DNA of 64,000 nt from Areca catechu. Lineage: Eukaryota; Streptophyta; Magnoliopsida; Arecales; Arecaceae. The position numbers and the translations under genes are program-made. The stretch lies in assembly GCA_021397845.1 (NCBI GenBank), contig CM038046.1, positions 2,151,001-2,215,000 of the forward strand, read 5' to 3'. Below, in pieces: positions 11,005-22,679 of this stretch. A model generated the notes under the pieces. The model was not told where the DNA came from. It saw nothing but the letters and a program-made list of their open reading frames with translations, and ran no database searches. Within the stretch, counting starts at the first letter, position 1. Every line of letters begins with the position of its first letter.

Positions 11005-11744
11005 GCGATCAAATTCTCGAAATTTTTATATCCGAACACTTTGAGGAAAATATCTCTCATAGAAAACCTTTCTAAAATCTGTCCAGGTAAAAGGTGTATC
11101 ATTTGTCCTTGTTTTCCGAGCTCCAGTTCCCACCAAGCAGCTGCCTCATCTTGCAATAAAAAGGTAGCGAATGTAACTTTCTCCTTTTCTGGACACCGCA
11201 AGGCTTGGAAAACTTTCTCAACAGCTTTAAGCCATCCCTCTGCCTCCATGGGATCAGAAGTCCCCTTGAATGCCGGTGGCGCATACTTCTTGAAATCTAT
11301 TAATGTAATTGGCCGTTCTTGAGGAATTCTGACTTCTGGCTGTTGTCGTTGTAATAATAACTGTTGCATAAATTGCTGCTGTTGCTGTTGGGCTTCCATA
11401 AATCTTAGTGTATCAGCTCTTGCAGTAGCTTGCTGCTGCACTAAAATTTGTAATAGCTGAGGAAGACCCATCTGGTCCCCAGGCTGAACTCCAGATCCAC
11501 CCGGTGTTCCTGTTTCAGCAGTTCCAGTCTCCGGGGTGTTATCCAAAGGATTGGGCACTGGCTCATGATGATGCTCCTCATTACCAGTGTTGTCCACCAG
11601 ATTTGGCATTGGGTCCTGTGGACGTTCCTCATTATCAGATAAGGCTCCAGCATTGTCATGCTGCTCAATAGGATCCCAAGCATTTGCTCCATCTGCAAAT
11701 CTTGTGGGCCTCCTAACACGTCCACGTCCACTACCACGCGCCAA
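11002..11744 (-). pseudogene. Broken gag N-terminal part of the Tekay-like element
   Basis: Encodes the structural Gag region: a Gly/Arg-rich start, a Gln-rich stretch, then the capsid-like retrotransposon gag domain (PIxLxDFxKYAPPAFKG...WLKAVEKVF). Three defects are visible. No ATG stands at the expected start (TTG at 11744-11742). A one-base loss around 11111-11116 shifts the frame, so the last ~40 residues of the 252-residue ORF that reads through to 10986 are out-of-frame. A TAA at 11026-11028 lies in the pol frame just before pol opens. In this clade gag and pol are normally one continuous frame, so this copy should not make a functional polyprotein. Confidence 0.85.
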
Positions 11745-11880
11745 CCTACACCAATGTTGTTAGTAAACAACTAACACTCAGATGGTCAAAACAATCATGA
11801 CATAATATCTACCCCATCTATGGATCAACCCACACTCTCTCTCATTGAGCTTTTATCCTAAGATCCTAGAACCTGGTTTG

Positions 11881-11892
11881 CTCTGATACCAC
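11881..11892 (-). other. Primer-binding site (initiator tRNA-Met type)
   Basis: The minus strand reads TGGTATCAGAGC, the standard complement of the plant initiator tRNA-Met 3' end, two bases inside the 5' LTR. It fixes the orientation of the element. Confidence 0.95.
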
Positions 11893-11894
11893 TC

Positions 11895-13202
11895 TGTCAC
11901 GCCCCGAATCCAATACCGGAAATGGCTACGTGACCGGCCGCACAAACCCTAGGTTTTACCCTAGAGATTATGCAAGGCCTAGGTATACAACAATTCAAAT
12001 ATATCCAAAGTAAATTAATATTGTATAAACAAATCATTAACAATGTATAGTTCATAATTTAACTCGATGATCATAAATTGGTCTACTGACTCACAAACGT
12101 TAGTAACCGGACTAACTAACTATTTATCTCAACAAACAGGATGCTCCATCTCACGCCCAGCCCAGATCCTCTTTAAGTTTCCTGAGTCTATGAAAGAAAA
12201 CAGATGGTAGGGAGTGAGCTACATAGCCCAGTAAGGGTTCCAAAATAATCACCAATAATAATTTACATATATATGAAAGCAGTAAACATTACCATAACAT
12301 ATGACGAAAACAACAATTCCGATTTCATGTTTAACAAAACTTTGGAAACTTTATTTTTTTCTTCTTATAGAATTTCCAATTATTTAACCATTATCTTTAG
12401 GGTTCTGGACTAACCACGGTCACACTCCAGCCTGTGACGGGCACACTATTGTCACACTCCAGCCTGTGACGGGCACACAAATTGTCACACTCCAGCCTGT
12501 GACGGGCACACTGAGAAACCACGGTACCGCCGTGGCATGGCTAGTCCAAACACCAGTTCACTTAACACTTTATCATATCTTTTCACATAATCGGATCATG
12601 TCACTTCCCAGCGATCGCTATTACGATCAAACACATTTCAAGATCACTTGGCAAATACAAACAATACTAACAACAAACTCGATCCGTAACTCGGAAATCA
12701 AATCATGCTATCCGAAAACTACTATGCATGAAAAATATTTAATTATGCTCGAATCAAATCAGGTTATGTAAAATATATTAATAAATATGGTGATTAAGTT
12801 AGAAGTCCTTACCAATCAGCTATCCACACTTGTACTAATCCGAACCCGAAATCGGCGCGACGTCTTCCCGCTCAGAAGACTGATTCTCTACATAGATAAA
12901 TAATTTTAATTAAACTAAATTCTCAATTTTTCATGAATCTTGAAAACAATCGCTGATTTTCTCTCTCTTCCTTCTCTCTCATCCTTCTCTCTCCTCTTTC
13001 TCTCTCCTCTCCCTTCATCTTTCTCTCTCCTCATTCTCTCTCCTCTTATCATATTCATATTTTTATTTTTATTTATTATTATTATTTTTTTTATTTTATT
13101 TCATATTATTATTATTATATATTTTTTTAACTAATAATTTTTTTTTTCTTTCTGGCCATACATAACCCTTTTTTTTTTCTTTCTTTCTTTTCTTTTCTTT
13201 TC

Positions 13203-13235
<33 letters not shown>

Positions 13236-13865
13236 CTTTCTTCTTTCTTTCTTCCTCTTCTTTTCTTCTCCCGAACCACCCCTGCTCCCACCCTTATCCA
13301 ACCAACCCCCCTCTCCCCCGGTTGCCGACGCCGGCCACGGAACATTCACCGGAAGGAGGGTTCGGCAGATCGGATGCGAACCGAAGGGAGGTCGGCGGCG
13401 CGGCCATCGTCGACGAACGGCCCAAGCAAAACCGATAATCCAAGAAGAAACCCCATCAAATTTTCCTAAAAAAAATTGAAATAAAACTAATTAAGCTTAC
13501 CAATGCATGAAGGAACTCTCCGTCGCCCGTCGGAGAGGAAGAACAATGGCTTGGAAGGGGTTTGAAGATTCGATTGGGTGAAGAATGATTTAAAGAAACT
13601 CTCGACAGCTTTTCCTCGCCGTTTGGGAAGCAACCATCGTCGGATCGGAGTTCCATACCATCCCGGACTCGTCGTCGACTTCTCCCCTCCCTTCCATGAC
13701 TCTTTCCCCGACTTCTCCGGCGAAGACTCCGGCCGGAAGAACCCCGTTCAACTCCGCCTCTTCTTCCCCTGTTCCGGCCTTCATCCAATTTTTTTTTTTT
13801 CTCAGTCTGGGTTGAAGTCGGCTGGGTCTGCCGACTTCAGCCCAGGCCCAGGCCCAGTGTTTACA
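11895..13865 (-). repeat. 5' LTR of the Tekay-like element (1971 bp)
   Basis: TG...CA ends, matching 4998-6972. It differs by three instead of four hairpin units, by an extra ~60-bp TTA-rich insertion around 13060-13130, and by microsatellite lengths. Confidence 0.95.
12418..12511. repeat. Three tandem hairpin units in the 5' LTR
   Basis: Same GTCACA / TGTGAC unit as at 5519-5648 but one copy fewer. Confidence 0.9.
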
Positions 13866-13870
13866 TAAGT
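13866..13870. repeat. Target-site duplication, right copy (TAAGT)
   Basis: Identical to 4993-4997 and immediately after the terminal CA at 13864-13865. Confidence 0.95.
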
Positions 13871-16613
13871 CCAAGACTAGACGGTAGAATCACCGTACCC
13901 TGCTCATCCCTGAGGTGGGGCGGTGGGCCAGCAAAGATACCTAGATCGAGAAAAAAAAAAAAAAAAAATCATCCAGTGGTAGCCCAGATGAAAAAACATA
14001 GTCACGTATTCCGTATCAATATTATGATTATTTTAGATAAATATTAGATTAATTTTTAAATTTTAAATATAAGGATATGGGATTGAGTAAAATTTTTTAG
14101 ATTCCAATTTTTTTCTAATATTTGAATTAGAATTAAAATAATATACTCATCAATTAATAGAAAAAGGAGTAAACTGTTGTTGTTACAACTGTATCGGACA
14201 TTTTTCAACAAAACGAATTTTGGAATGCAAATTCATTCTAAACCCATGTTGGATCTGATCAACGTAATATTTCTCCATGTAGAGGACGTAACGATGATGA
14301 TGCAACAGCGGAGGATGGATATGCAACGTTAAGGACCAGGGCCAAACGTCCTGCCCTTTTTCCTCTCCATCGATCGAAATTTTACTAATAAGACTCCGTA
14401 TCGTGATCGAGAAGAATGGTTATTTTAGTCCGACTAATATTTTTACTCTATGGCAAAGTACACGTTGCAATGATCCACATTATATTATTATTATTATTAT
14501 TTTTGGTAGAATATCATTTTGTTCTTGAAGTTACATTCCACGTTTAGATCGGAGGGCAAGCGATGGTGCACGAAATTAAAGTCCAGGGCACCATTCTTTG
14601 TATGTTCGCTTTCTTTGCCGTATTTATGTTTTTTCTTGTCTTGCTAGTTTGGATCCAAATTACAACTACTTTTACTAAAGTGCAATCTCCTTTAATTTGA
14701 ATTGAATTAGTCAAAATAAACTAATTAGTGCAACGGAAACTTCGCACAACATCTCGTTCGGTGTTCCAAATTTCCATAGATCGGTGAGCCGAGCTGCAGT
14801 TACAGGGATGGTGCAATGACAACAATCATGTAGCACCCCACCATGATGGACACAATTCTTTTGTATACCTGTTTAAAAAATTGTTATCGTGCAGAACTAG
14901 ACTAAATTTCTTGTAAGCAAATGTGCTTTTCTTCGCACTCACACATTTTATTTTATTTTATTTTTTTAAAAAAAAAGCTGGCTGTGCTAATCTGAATGTC
15001 CTAATTCATTATTCATCGTTGCTGTCGTTTATTTGTCGTGCACAACTAAAAAATTACAGGGTTTTTTTTTAAAAAAAAAAAAAAAAAAAAATTGCTCCAC
15101 AAGCGTTTGTTGGCCAACGTATTCCAGGTACCTAATATGAAGTTACAAACGGCAGGCTGCCTTAATTACCACGCCGAAATGAACCGGCTCAGAGTCTTCT
15201 CGTTTGCCGGTAAACGCTCTCTACTCTCTTAGGCCGGGGAATGGCATCCTTTCCTTTGGGTTTGGGAGCCCTCGCAGCATGGTCTCCCCAAAATCGCACC
15301 CTAATTTGTTCACGAAGCGGGGGCCCACACCTTAAGATGATTTTTTTGCTGGAGCGCTGGTATATGGGCACATGCCGCCAAAAGAGAGTCCTCGTTGGTG
15401 AAGGCTGCACGGGGTTTGGATTCTTCGTCCTCGGATTGGTCTCTGGAATCCATCGATGGAGTGCGAGTTGGCATCGATGGAGAGCCATGGATAACAGTGA
15501 CTTTCCACAAGATATTGATGTTGCCTTGCTTGACTTAGAATTATGTAAGTTGGGTGTCTCGTGATGCACGTTGGCTGCATTTCAGGATGGACATGTATCT
15601 TTAAGCCACTCGATGCACAAACCGTTGCAGTTTTGATGGCCTCCGCGGAAGGCTCCTTAAAGTTAATTTCCTCGGCCAATAAGCCAAATTATTTCCGTGT
15701 CATGATTTGCTTTCTAAGTAGATTCAATGCCGGGTTTAGCATAGGGAAGGACATAAAAGATGATCTCTTCAGGGCCTGTTTGGAAATGATAAGATTTACC
15801 GGAATATTATAGAATTCGACAATCCTCCTGAGAATGAAAGTCCCATTCATTTTCCTAAATATTATTTGGATGGCTTGACTGTAGGATAAAAGACAAACTG
15901 GAAATGGCTAATCCAATATAAGAAAAAAATAATGACCTTCACCGGTCTTTTTTTTTCTTTTTTTCTTTTTTTTTTTCATGTTTGTCGGGCTCTTTTTCCA
16001 TGCCTAGCTCCTCCCTCATGGTCAGCACGGGCGGAACCGCTAGTGGCGGAGGCACAAAGGTGGCGATGCTGAGGGACGGGGGACTTACGTAGCGGTCCAT
16101 GAGGACCTGGCAGATGTCAAAGCCCTCGATATGTTTTACCGCGGCATCTTCTTCACCTTCCTAAAAAAACCCATTTCTTTTTAAAAACTATTTTCGATTT
16201 AGGCTATACGTGGGTTGGATCTGGACTCGATTCCATGCTAATTAATCCTACCCAAATCAATTGAATCTAATTGGTTATCTAAACTGAATTCTAGACCAAA
16301 CCCAGACCTAGACCTGACCAAGATTCTCTTTCCTCAAAATTTTTTTTTTTTCGAAATAAAAGATTAATTATGTAATTAACTTGTTTTGCCAGAGTCTTCA
16401 TCACCTCTATTGGTAGAGGAGTAGTCGATCCAGGATTTAAATTACATGTTACTAGAAGAATCATTTTCTGTAAGTTATCTCTATCGCTAATATGTTTTAC
16501 TATGCATAATCCGATTGAAAGATTTATTTATTATTGTATTATATTTTTCCGGGTAAGTATATTATATACTTTATAAAATGTTGAATATGCATTTTTAATA
16601 ATAAATTATATTG
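13871..16613. other. Spacer without recognised gene
   Basis: Mostly AT-rich with long poly-A/T runs (15062-15090, 15950-15980). A more GC-balanced patch at 15190-15810 has overlapping open frames on both strands (for example 15241-15564 plus and 15332-15679 minus), none of which I recognise. The words GGGCCTGTTTGG (about 15772) and ATTCCCATTC-like motifs resemble ends and interiors of small hAT-type MITEs, but I could not find a matching second end. Confidence 0.45.
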
Positions 16614-16618
16614 CATTG
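16614..16618. repeat. Target-site duplication of the solo LTR, left (CATTG)
   Basis: CATTG precedes TGTTG at 16619 and is repeated at 19565-19569 after the terminal CA. Confidence 0.9.
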
Positions 16619-16859
16619 TGTTGTTGCAAGGCCGTTGACGTGGAGAAACCGGCAAGCGCTATGTCAAGAGAAGATGCCACGATGACTCTCCGGTTCGGAT
16701 CCCATTGCCGAGCTGAGCTGGGCTCCCCCAGGACAACAAGTCGAGCTCAGTCCTCCGCCAGGTCGAGCTCATGAGCTCGGCGCCTAGGTCGGAGCCGTCT
16801 TCCGCCCTCCAGAGCGAGACCCTCGGAGGTTAGTGCCCTGCGATCGAGGTCGAGCCAAG

Positions 16860-18540
16860 AGCTCGCCCGTCGATGTGGAGCCTCTCTGAGCGCGTGCCCT
16901 CTGGACCGGGTCCGTCTTCTGCCCTCCGGAGCGAGACCCCCGGAGGTTAGTGCCCTGCGGTCGAGGTCGAGCCAAGAGCTCGCCCGCCAATGTGGAGCCT
17001 CTCCGAGCGCGCGCCCTCTGGACCGGGACCGTCTTCCGCCCTCCGGAACGAGACCCTCGAAGGTTAGTGCCCTGCGATCGAGGTCGAGTCAAGAGCTTGC
17101 CCGCCGTTGTGGAGCCTCTCCGAGCGCGCGCTCTCTCGACCGGGTCCGACTTCCGCCCTCCGGAGCGAAACCCTCGGAGGTTAGTGCCTTGTGGTCGAGG
17201 TTGAGCTAAAAGCTCACCGGCCGATGTGGAGCCTCTCCGAGCGCGCGCCCTCTGGACCGGGTCCGTCTTTCGCCCTCCGGAGCGAGACCCTTGGAGGTTA
17301 GTACCCTGCCGTCGAGGTCGAGCCAAGAGCTCGCCCGTCGATGTGGAGCCTCTACGAGCGCGCGCCCTCTGGACCGGATCCGTCTTCCGCCCTCTGGAAC
17401 GAGACCCTCGGGGTTAGTGCCCTGCGGTCGAGGTCGAGCCAAGAGCTCGCCTGCCGATGTGGAGCCTCTCCGAGCGCGCGCCCTCTGGACCAGGTCCGTC
17501 TTCCGCCCTCCGGAGCGAGACCCTCGGAGGTTAGTGCCCTACGGTCGAGGTCGACCCAAGAGCTCGCCTGCCGATGTGGAGCCTCTCCGAGCGCGCGCCC
17601 TCTGGACCGGGTCCGTCTTTCGCCCTCCGGAACGAGACCCTCGAAGGTTAGTGCCCTGCGATCGAGGTCGAGTCAAGAGCTTGCCCACCGTTGTGGAGCC
17701 TCTCCGAGCACGCGCTCTCTCGACTAGGTCCGACTTCCGCCCTCCGGAGCGAAACCCTCGGAGGTTAGTGCCTTGCGGTCGAGGTTGAGCTAAGAGCTCA
17801 CCGGCCGATGTGGAGCCTCTCCGAGCGCACGCCCTCTGGACCGGGTCCGTCTTTCGCCCTCTGGAGCGAGACCCTTGGAGGTTAGTACCCTGCGGTCGAG
17901 GTCGAGCCAAGAGCTCGCCCGTCGATGTGGAGCCTCTACGAGCGCGCGCCCTCTGGACCGGATCCGTCTTCCGCCCTCTGGAACGAGACCCTCGGGGTTA
18001 GTGCCCTGCGGTCGAGGTCGAGCCAAGAGCTCGCCTGCCGATGTGGAGCCTCTCCGAGCGCGCGCCCTCTGGACCGGGTCCGTCTTCCGCCCTCCGGAGC
18101 GAGACCCTCGGAGGTTAGTGCCCTACGGTCGAGGTCGACCCAAGAGCTCGCCTGCCGATGTGGAGCCTCTCCGAGCGCGCGCCCTCTGGACCGGGTCCGT
18201 CTTCCACCCTCCGGAGCGAGAACCTCGAAGGTTAGTGCTCTGCGGTCGAGGTTGAGCCAAGAGCTCGCCCGCCGATGTGGAGCCTCTCCGAGCGTGCACC
18301 CTCTGGACCGGGTCCGTCTTCCGCCCTCCGGAGCGAAACCCTCGGAGGTTAGTACCCTACGGTTGAGGTCGAGCCAAGAGCTCACCCGCCGATGTGGAGC
18401 CCCTCCGAGCGCGCGCCCTCTGGACCGGGTCCGTCATCCGCCCTCCGGAGCGAGGCCCTCGGAGGTTAGTGCCCTGCGGTCGAGGTCGAGCCAAGAGCTC
18501 GTCCGCTGATGTGGAGCCTCTCCGAGCGCGTGCCGTCCGG
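16860..18540. repeat. 117-bp tandem array in the solo LTR (~15 units)
   Basis: The unit runs from GTGGAGCCTCTCCGAGCG through GACCGGGTCCG and CCTCCGGAGCGAGACCCTCGG to GCCAAGAGCTCGCC. The phrase GGAGCCTCTCCGAG recurs at spacing of about 117 bp from about 16877 to about 18517. 117 is a multiple of 3, which explains long parallel open frames on both strands. The composition is strikingly GC-rich compared with the flanks. Confidence 0.95.
17040..18205. repeat. Higher-order duplication of five 117-bp units (~585 bp)
   Basis: Variant words occur twice at an offset of 584-585 bp: GTCGAGTCAAGAGCTTGCCC at about 17080 and 17665, and GAGGTCGACCCAAGAGCTCG at about 17549 and 18133. Five consecutive units were therefore duplicated as a block, approximately 17040-17625 and 17626-18205. 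Confidence 0.85.
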
Positions 18541-19564
18541 ACCGGGCCCGCACTTCGCCCTCCTCCACCTGGGCGCCCCCGCAAGCTTGGAGTACCTAGG
18601 CTGGAGCGAGCCTTGCCATCCCAGCTCGGCCCCAGCCCGGATGAGGTCCTCACCAGCCGAGGACACCGGCGAGCCGCCCAAGGACCATACCGGAACGCCT
18701 CTCAAACCGTGCTAACCGCCTGAAACCACCAGTTGCACCAAAAATACAGGCAGCGCGTTGATCGAGATGTTACATTCCTCACCAACCACTCAGATCATCC
18801 AGAAAAGAAGGCCAACCGGGAGATTCGAATCCCGCGGGCGGCGGCCCGCCAGTCGAGGACCCCCAAATTTCCCGGAGTGAGGCAACCAAGAAGAGTGTCA
18901 GAGCGCCTGACATCGCGTCCTATCATGAATCAGGAAAGGCTCCCTAGGACACCGCCGCATGCACCTGACAGCCCGGCGAGGATCCCGAGACAAGCACCGA
19001 ACGGAAACCAAAGTTCACGACCAACTTGGAGGTAATACAACAACTCGAACACACCATATAGCACAGAAGGAAGAAAAAAAAGAAAAAAGGCCACGCCCAT
19101 GAGCAAAGGGGGCAGGGCACCACCGTGACCACCACAAGCACAAGCGCAAGCCCATCCAAGAGAGGGCGAAGCGCCACTACCACCACTGATGGAGGGAACC
19201 GAGGGACACAAGAAGAGGCGAAGGAACATAGCATCCCTCTGTCCCCGCTATCACTCTCCCCCGGTGACGTTCATGCCTCCACACACATCTTTAACTCCTC
19301 CTAGTACAGAGTCCATCAAGAGGGGCCCGACCAGGAGGATCTGTTCCCCTGGATCGTCACTGACTTGATCGTCGGATTGCCTCCGCCGGAAACCCCGGCC
19401 CGGGTCTCTAACCGTTATCTCGCAGGTCCAGGAGCGGAGGGCCACCGGGCAGCAAGGCGTCCGCGCCCAGCAAGGAGATCCGGGATCTGAGAACGGCGGG
19501 CGGCAGGAGGAGCGCACTCCGGCGCCGACAGCAGCTACGGGCCACGACGATCTTGGCGGCAACA

Positions 19565-22500
19565 CATTGCATCGAGAAATATGTTATTTATTAATTATAG
19601 TGCTCTCTAATATGACTATGATCACATAAGCTAGGATTTAATCTCCTTCCAGGCCTCTAATAGAACGATCACTGGTATATGACCAATGAACAATATGTTG
19701 TAGTCGGAAGTTAGTTTTCTTCTAGGTCTAGCCAGGCAGAGCTAATCTCTAGTACATGCTGAGGAAGCATATTTTTTCATGTGATATCAGGAGCTAATAT
19801 CCTTACGGGCCTCTAGTAAGGTGATCGATGGTACATAACCGATAAATGATATATTGTTGTCATGATTTAATCTTTTTTAAAACTAGTCACATATCGATCG
19901 TGGCCATGATCAAAGGGACTAGAAGAGTAAGAGCAGATAACCGATCGTGGTTGTTTTTAAAATATATTATAGTCAAATATACATAATTAAAATTTATGTT
20001 GATCGACCTAACATATCTCATTAGCTTATATTTTATGGATAATCACTTAATTGTATATTTCGTGAATTATATGCTATAATAACTTATGGCTCATGTAACT
20101 CATTATATTTTTTCTTCCTTTTCAAATATTACGAAATAGTCGGGCTTGAAATGATGCTACGAGAAGCTTAAGATTTAAAAAAAATAAATTAGATTTATTT
20201 TAAATAAATTATTGGATGCTATATGATATATTATATAATTTCTCAAGATTCTAAACTTCTTTTAATTATCATAATTAGTTGATCATTGCTTTTTCTATCA
20301 TCGCTGAATTAAGATTATTACTGTTTATGTTCAAAAGGCAAGCCTTGCATATCATGTAGAATCAAATTCTAAGGAGATACGACCGTCTATAGTATGTCTG
20401 GCTCGGATCCTGGACCCGAGTGTGACAAAAATTGTGAAAACAAAGGAACCATCAATAGGGAAAAAAAACCCTAACCCTAGGGACAAGAATTGGGAATTTG
20501 ACGTGTGCATTCTATGATTGGGCTTTGATCCCCATTCGTGGACTCTGGTTACATGTTTTTTTTTTTACTTAGAGCATGGACCTTATAAGAAAATTAGATT
20601 TTCATGAATCCCTCTACTTTTTTTTTTTTTTTTTTTTAACAAGTCTCTGCTTGTGGTCTTCAATTAAGGCTTAGATCTTGATATTTTGGCTAGCATGATT
20701 TCCCGCCATTCCGGCACTAATTGGGGTTTTCACACAATGTGCACTATTCAGGTTGACCTAGGTTTCGAATGATTGATTTGATAATAGAATATTTATTATT
20801 GTTGAAAACAACCAGGAATTTGTTGGTCTCTTAGTTGCTGAAATGTTCCTTATATCAGAATTTATACATTTGATAAGAAAATTGATGTGTTGACAGTTTG
20901 CAGCATATAAATGTAAACTTGCACTGACCTTGTGTATTGCTCGTAGTTGATAGTTTAATAACGATGACTTTTGTGATTCAATAACTAAGCTCTCTACAAA
21001 AATATTTTACAGCATTATGATGACACGCCGACTCATAAAGACATACTTTTTTTATACAGATAACGATTACATTACTCTGATATGATAGCAGTCCTGAAAA
21101 TCAAGATACAGTAAATTTTGAAGGGACAGAGAAATATCGTCATCCTAGCATCATGATCAATCATCCGAGTGCTCGGTCACAAATGAGACAACCCAGTCAA
21201 CTATACTATTCACCTCTCTACAGATATGCCGAACTAATGCAGTCATCGACGAATCAAGAGATCGTCGAATATCATGAAAAAGGGGATGGACATGACGTTG
21301 CTCAGTCCTGTCCTGAATCCTTCCGTAATTGCGTTGCTCAGTCCTGTCCTGAATCCTTCCATAATTGCTAGATTATATGCACGATTATTGAATTAGGTTG
21401 CAAATAAAATCCATTAAAAAAACAAAAATATGCTTTTAAATAAATTTTACATGTTATAATATAAGAGGCACGCTCGCAAGTGGGACCAAAATTTCAAAAA
21501 TAATTTTTATTATCAATTTTATCCTCATTATTTAAATTTTATTTTATTATTTCTAAAAGAGCATGATTAACAAATTTATTTTTATAAATAAAACTTAATG
21601 TTTTTTCATCGCCACAATGGATGCCATTTCTTTATTACCATCATAATTGTTACTTTTGGCTATTGCCACTTTACCCTATCAATCTTTATTCTTTTTACCG
21701 CATTATTTTTAATTACAAATATTTTTTATTACTATTATTTTTATTCTTCATTCAAGATTTATTTTATTATTTTCAGAAAAGTAAAATTTAAAATTATTAT
21801 TTTTTTAAAAAATAAAAACTTATTTTTATCATGATCACCGATGCTTTTCTTTCATCAAATCCAAGCCTTGCCAGGACCATATTTTGAAAAAAAAAAAAAA
21901 AATTCTTATAATTTTTATTTAACTATTTAAAAATTTTTATTATTTTTTAAAAATAAAATTAATAAAATATTTTTAAACAAAAAATCAATACTTTTTTATG
22001 GGTCTCTGATGTCATTTCTTTGCCACTACCCACAATAGCCACTTTTACTATTTCCACTTTGTCATTATCATTTTAATTTGTTATTCTTACTATATCAACA
22101 CCACCATTTTCATCATATCACTAGCATATATTATAGACATTATTATCGCTTCCATCACAAAAATAGCATTTTTGTCATCATCATTACTACTATCATCTCT
22201 AGTCCATCTATGCCATTTTCATCATCTCCACTAAATCATTAGTACCTCTACCACAATCAAAGATAATTTTATTTATTTATTATTAATTTAATAATATGAT
22301 AAATTTTAATATTGTTTTTCAAAAATAAAATTATAGAAATTAAGATAAAAAAAATATTTCATGCTATTATTTTTATTTTTATTTTTAAATGTTACTTCCG
22401 AAGTTTTGATTTTAATAAATCCTTCATTTCAATATTTTTAAAGATAAAAAAATCATATTTTTACCTCCACCTTGTTCACTGCTACCATAACTGATTCATT

Positions 22501-22612
22501 ATCACAATAATTACCTTTATTATTTCTACACTCCAATCCCATCATTATTACCATTTTTACCATACCACCACTACTTTAATAGTTGCCCTTATCATATCAC
22601 CAGCACATTTAG
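19565..22612. other. AT-rich spacer with two small tandem duplications
   Basis: No recognised gene. Around 19633-19720 and 19788-19870 two degenerate copies of a ~150-bp segment share GGCCTCTA and the GATCA/GTACATAACC words. At 21294-21371 a 38-bp unit (GTTGCTCAGTCCTGTCCTG...) is repeated twice. From 21440 the sequence becomes very AT-rich with ACCA/TCAT words, which continue on the far side of the LINE at 27287. Confidence 0.5.
21294..21371. repeat. 38-bp tandem duplication
   Basis: Two adjacent copies of a 38-bp unit beginning GTTGCTCAGTCCTGTCC, differing at one base in the last part. Confidence 0.9.
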
Positions 22613-22648
<36 letters not shown>

Positions 22649-22658
22649 TATTATTATT
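22613..22658. repeat. (ATC)n/(TTA)n microsatellite at the LINE 3' border
   Basis: About eleven ATC units pass into four TTA units. ATTATTATTATT at 22647-22658 resembles TTATTATTATT at 27276-27286 on the other side of the LINE and may be its target-site duplication, although simple repeats make this ambiguous. Confidence 0.8.
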
Positions 22659-22679
22659 TGATAAAACGGTGTATTCATT

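Larger units (their letters stand above)
4998..13865 (-). mobile_element. Complete Ty3/gypsy retrotransposon, Tekay/Del-like chromovirus
   Basis: The 8868-bp element reads on the minus strand: 5' LTR (11895-13865), primer-binding site, gag-pol, polypurine tract, 3' LTR (4998-6972), with TAAGT duplications on both sides. Pol order is zinc knuckles, protease, reverse transcriptase, RNase H, integrase, then a C-terminal chromodomain-like tail, which defines chromoviruses. The ~2 kb LTRs and tail sequence fit the Tekay/Del clade. LTR identity is about 99 % outside one hypervariable terminal segment, so insertion was fairly recent. Gag carries disabling changes, so the copy looks non-autonomous today. 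Confidence 0.95.
16619..19564 (+). mobile_element. Solo LTR of a Tat-like gypsy family (2946 bp)
   Basis: The stretch starts TGTTGTTGCAAGG and ends GGCGGCAACA, with CATTG on both sides, and has no internal domain, so it is the product of LTR-LTR recombination. Family membership is shown by homology along its length with the arms at 41512-43306 (reverse) and 48637-50341. It is longer than those arms because its 117-bp array has about 15 units rather than 5. All open frames in it are products of the repeat period and are not genes. Confidence 0.9.

Noticed and set aside
15189..15812. Possible gene in the GC-balanced patch
   Set aside because: Several overlapping frames of similar length on both strands, no recognisable motif, no matching splice structure. 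A homology search would be needed to revive it.
16784..18653. Long Arg/Ser/Gly-rich open frames on both strands
   Set aside because: They come from a 117-bp tandem repeat whose period is a multiple of three, so no stop appears in several frames at once. No domain is present and the same frames occur in every copy of the LTR.
18805..18840. tRNA-like B-box word GATTCGAATCCC in the LTR
   Set aside because: No A box at the right distance and no cloverleaf could be drawn; it is a conserved LTR word present in all copies.
21598..22494. Phe/Ile-rich frames resembling membrane proteins
   Set aside because: AT-rich low-complexity sequence gives Phe/Ile/Lys by composition; no start context or conserved motif.
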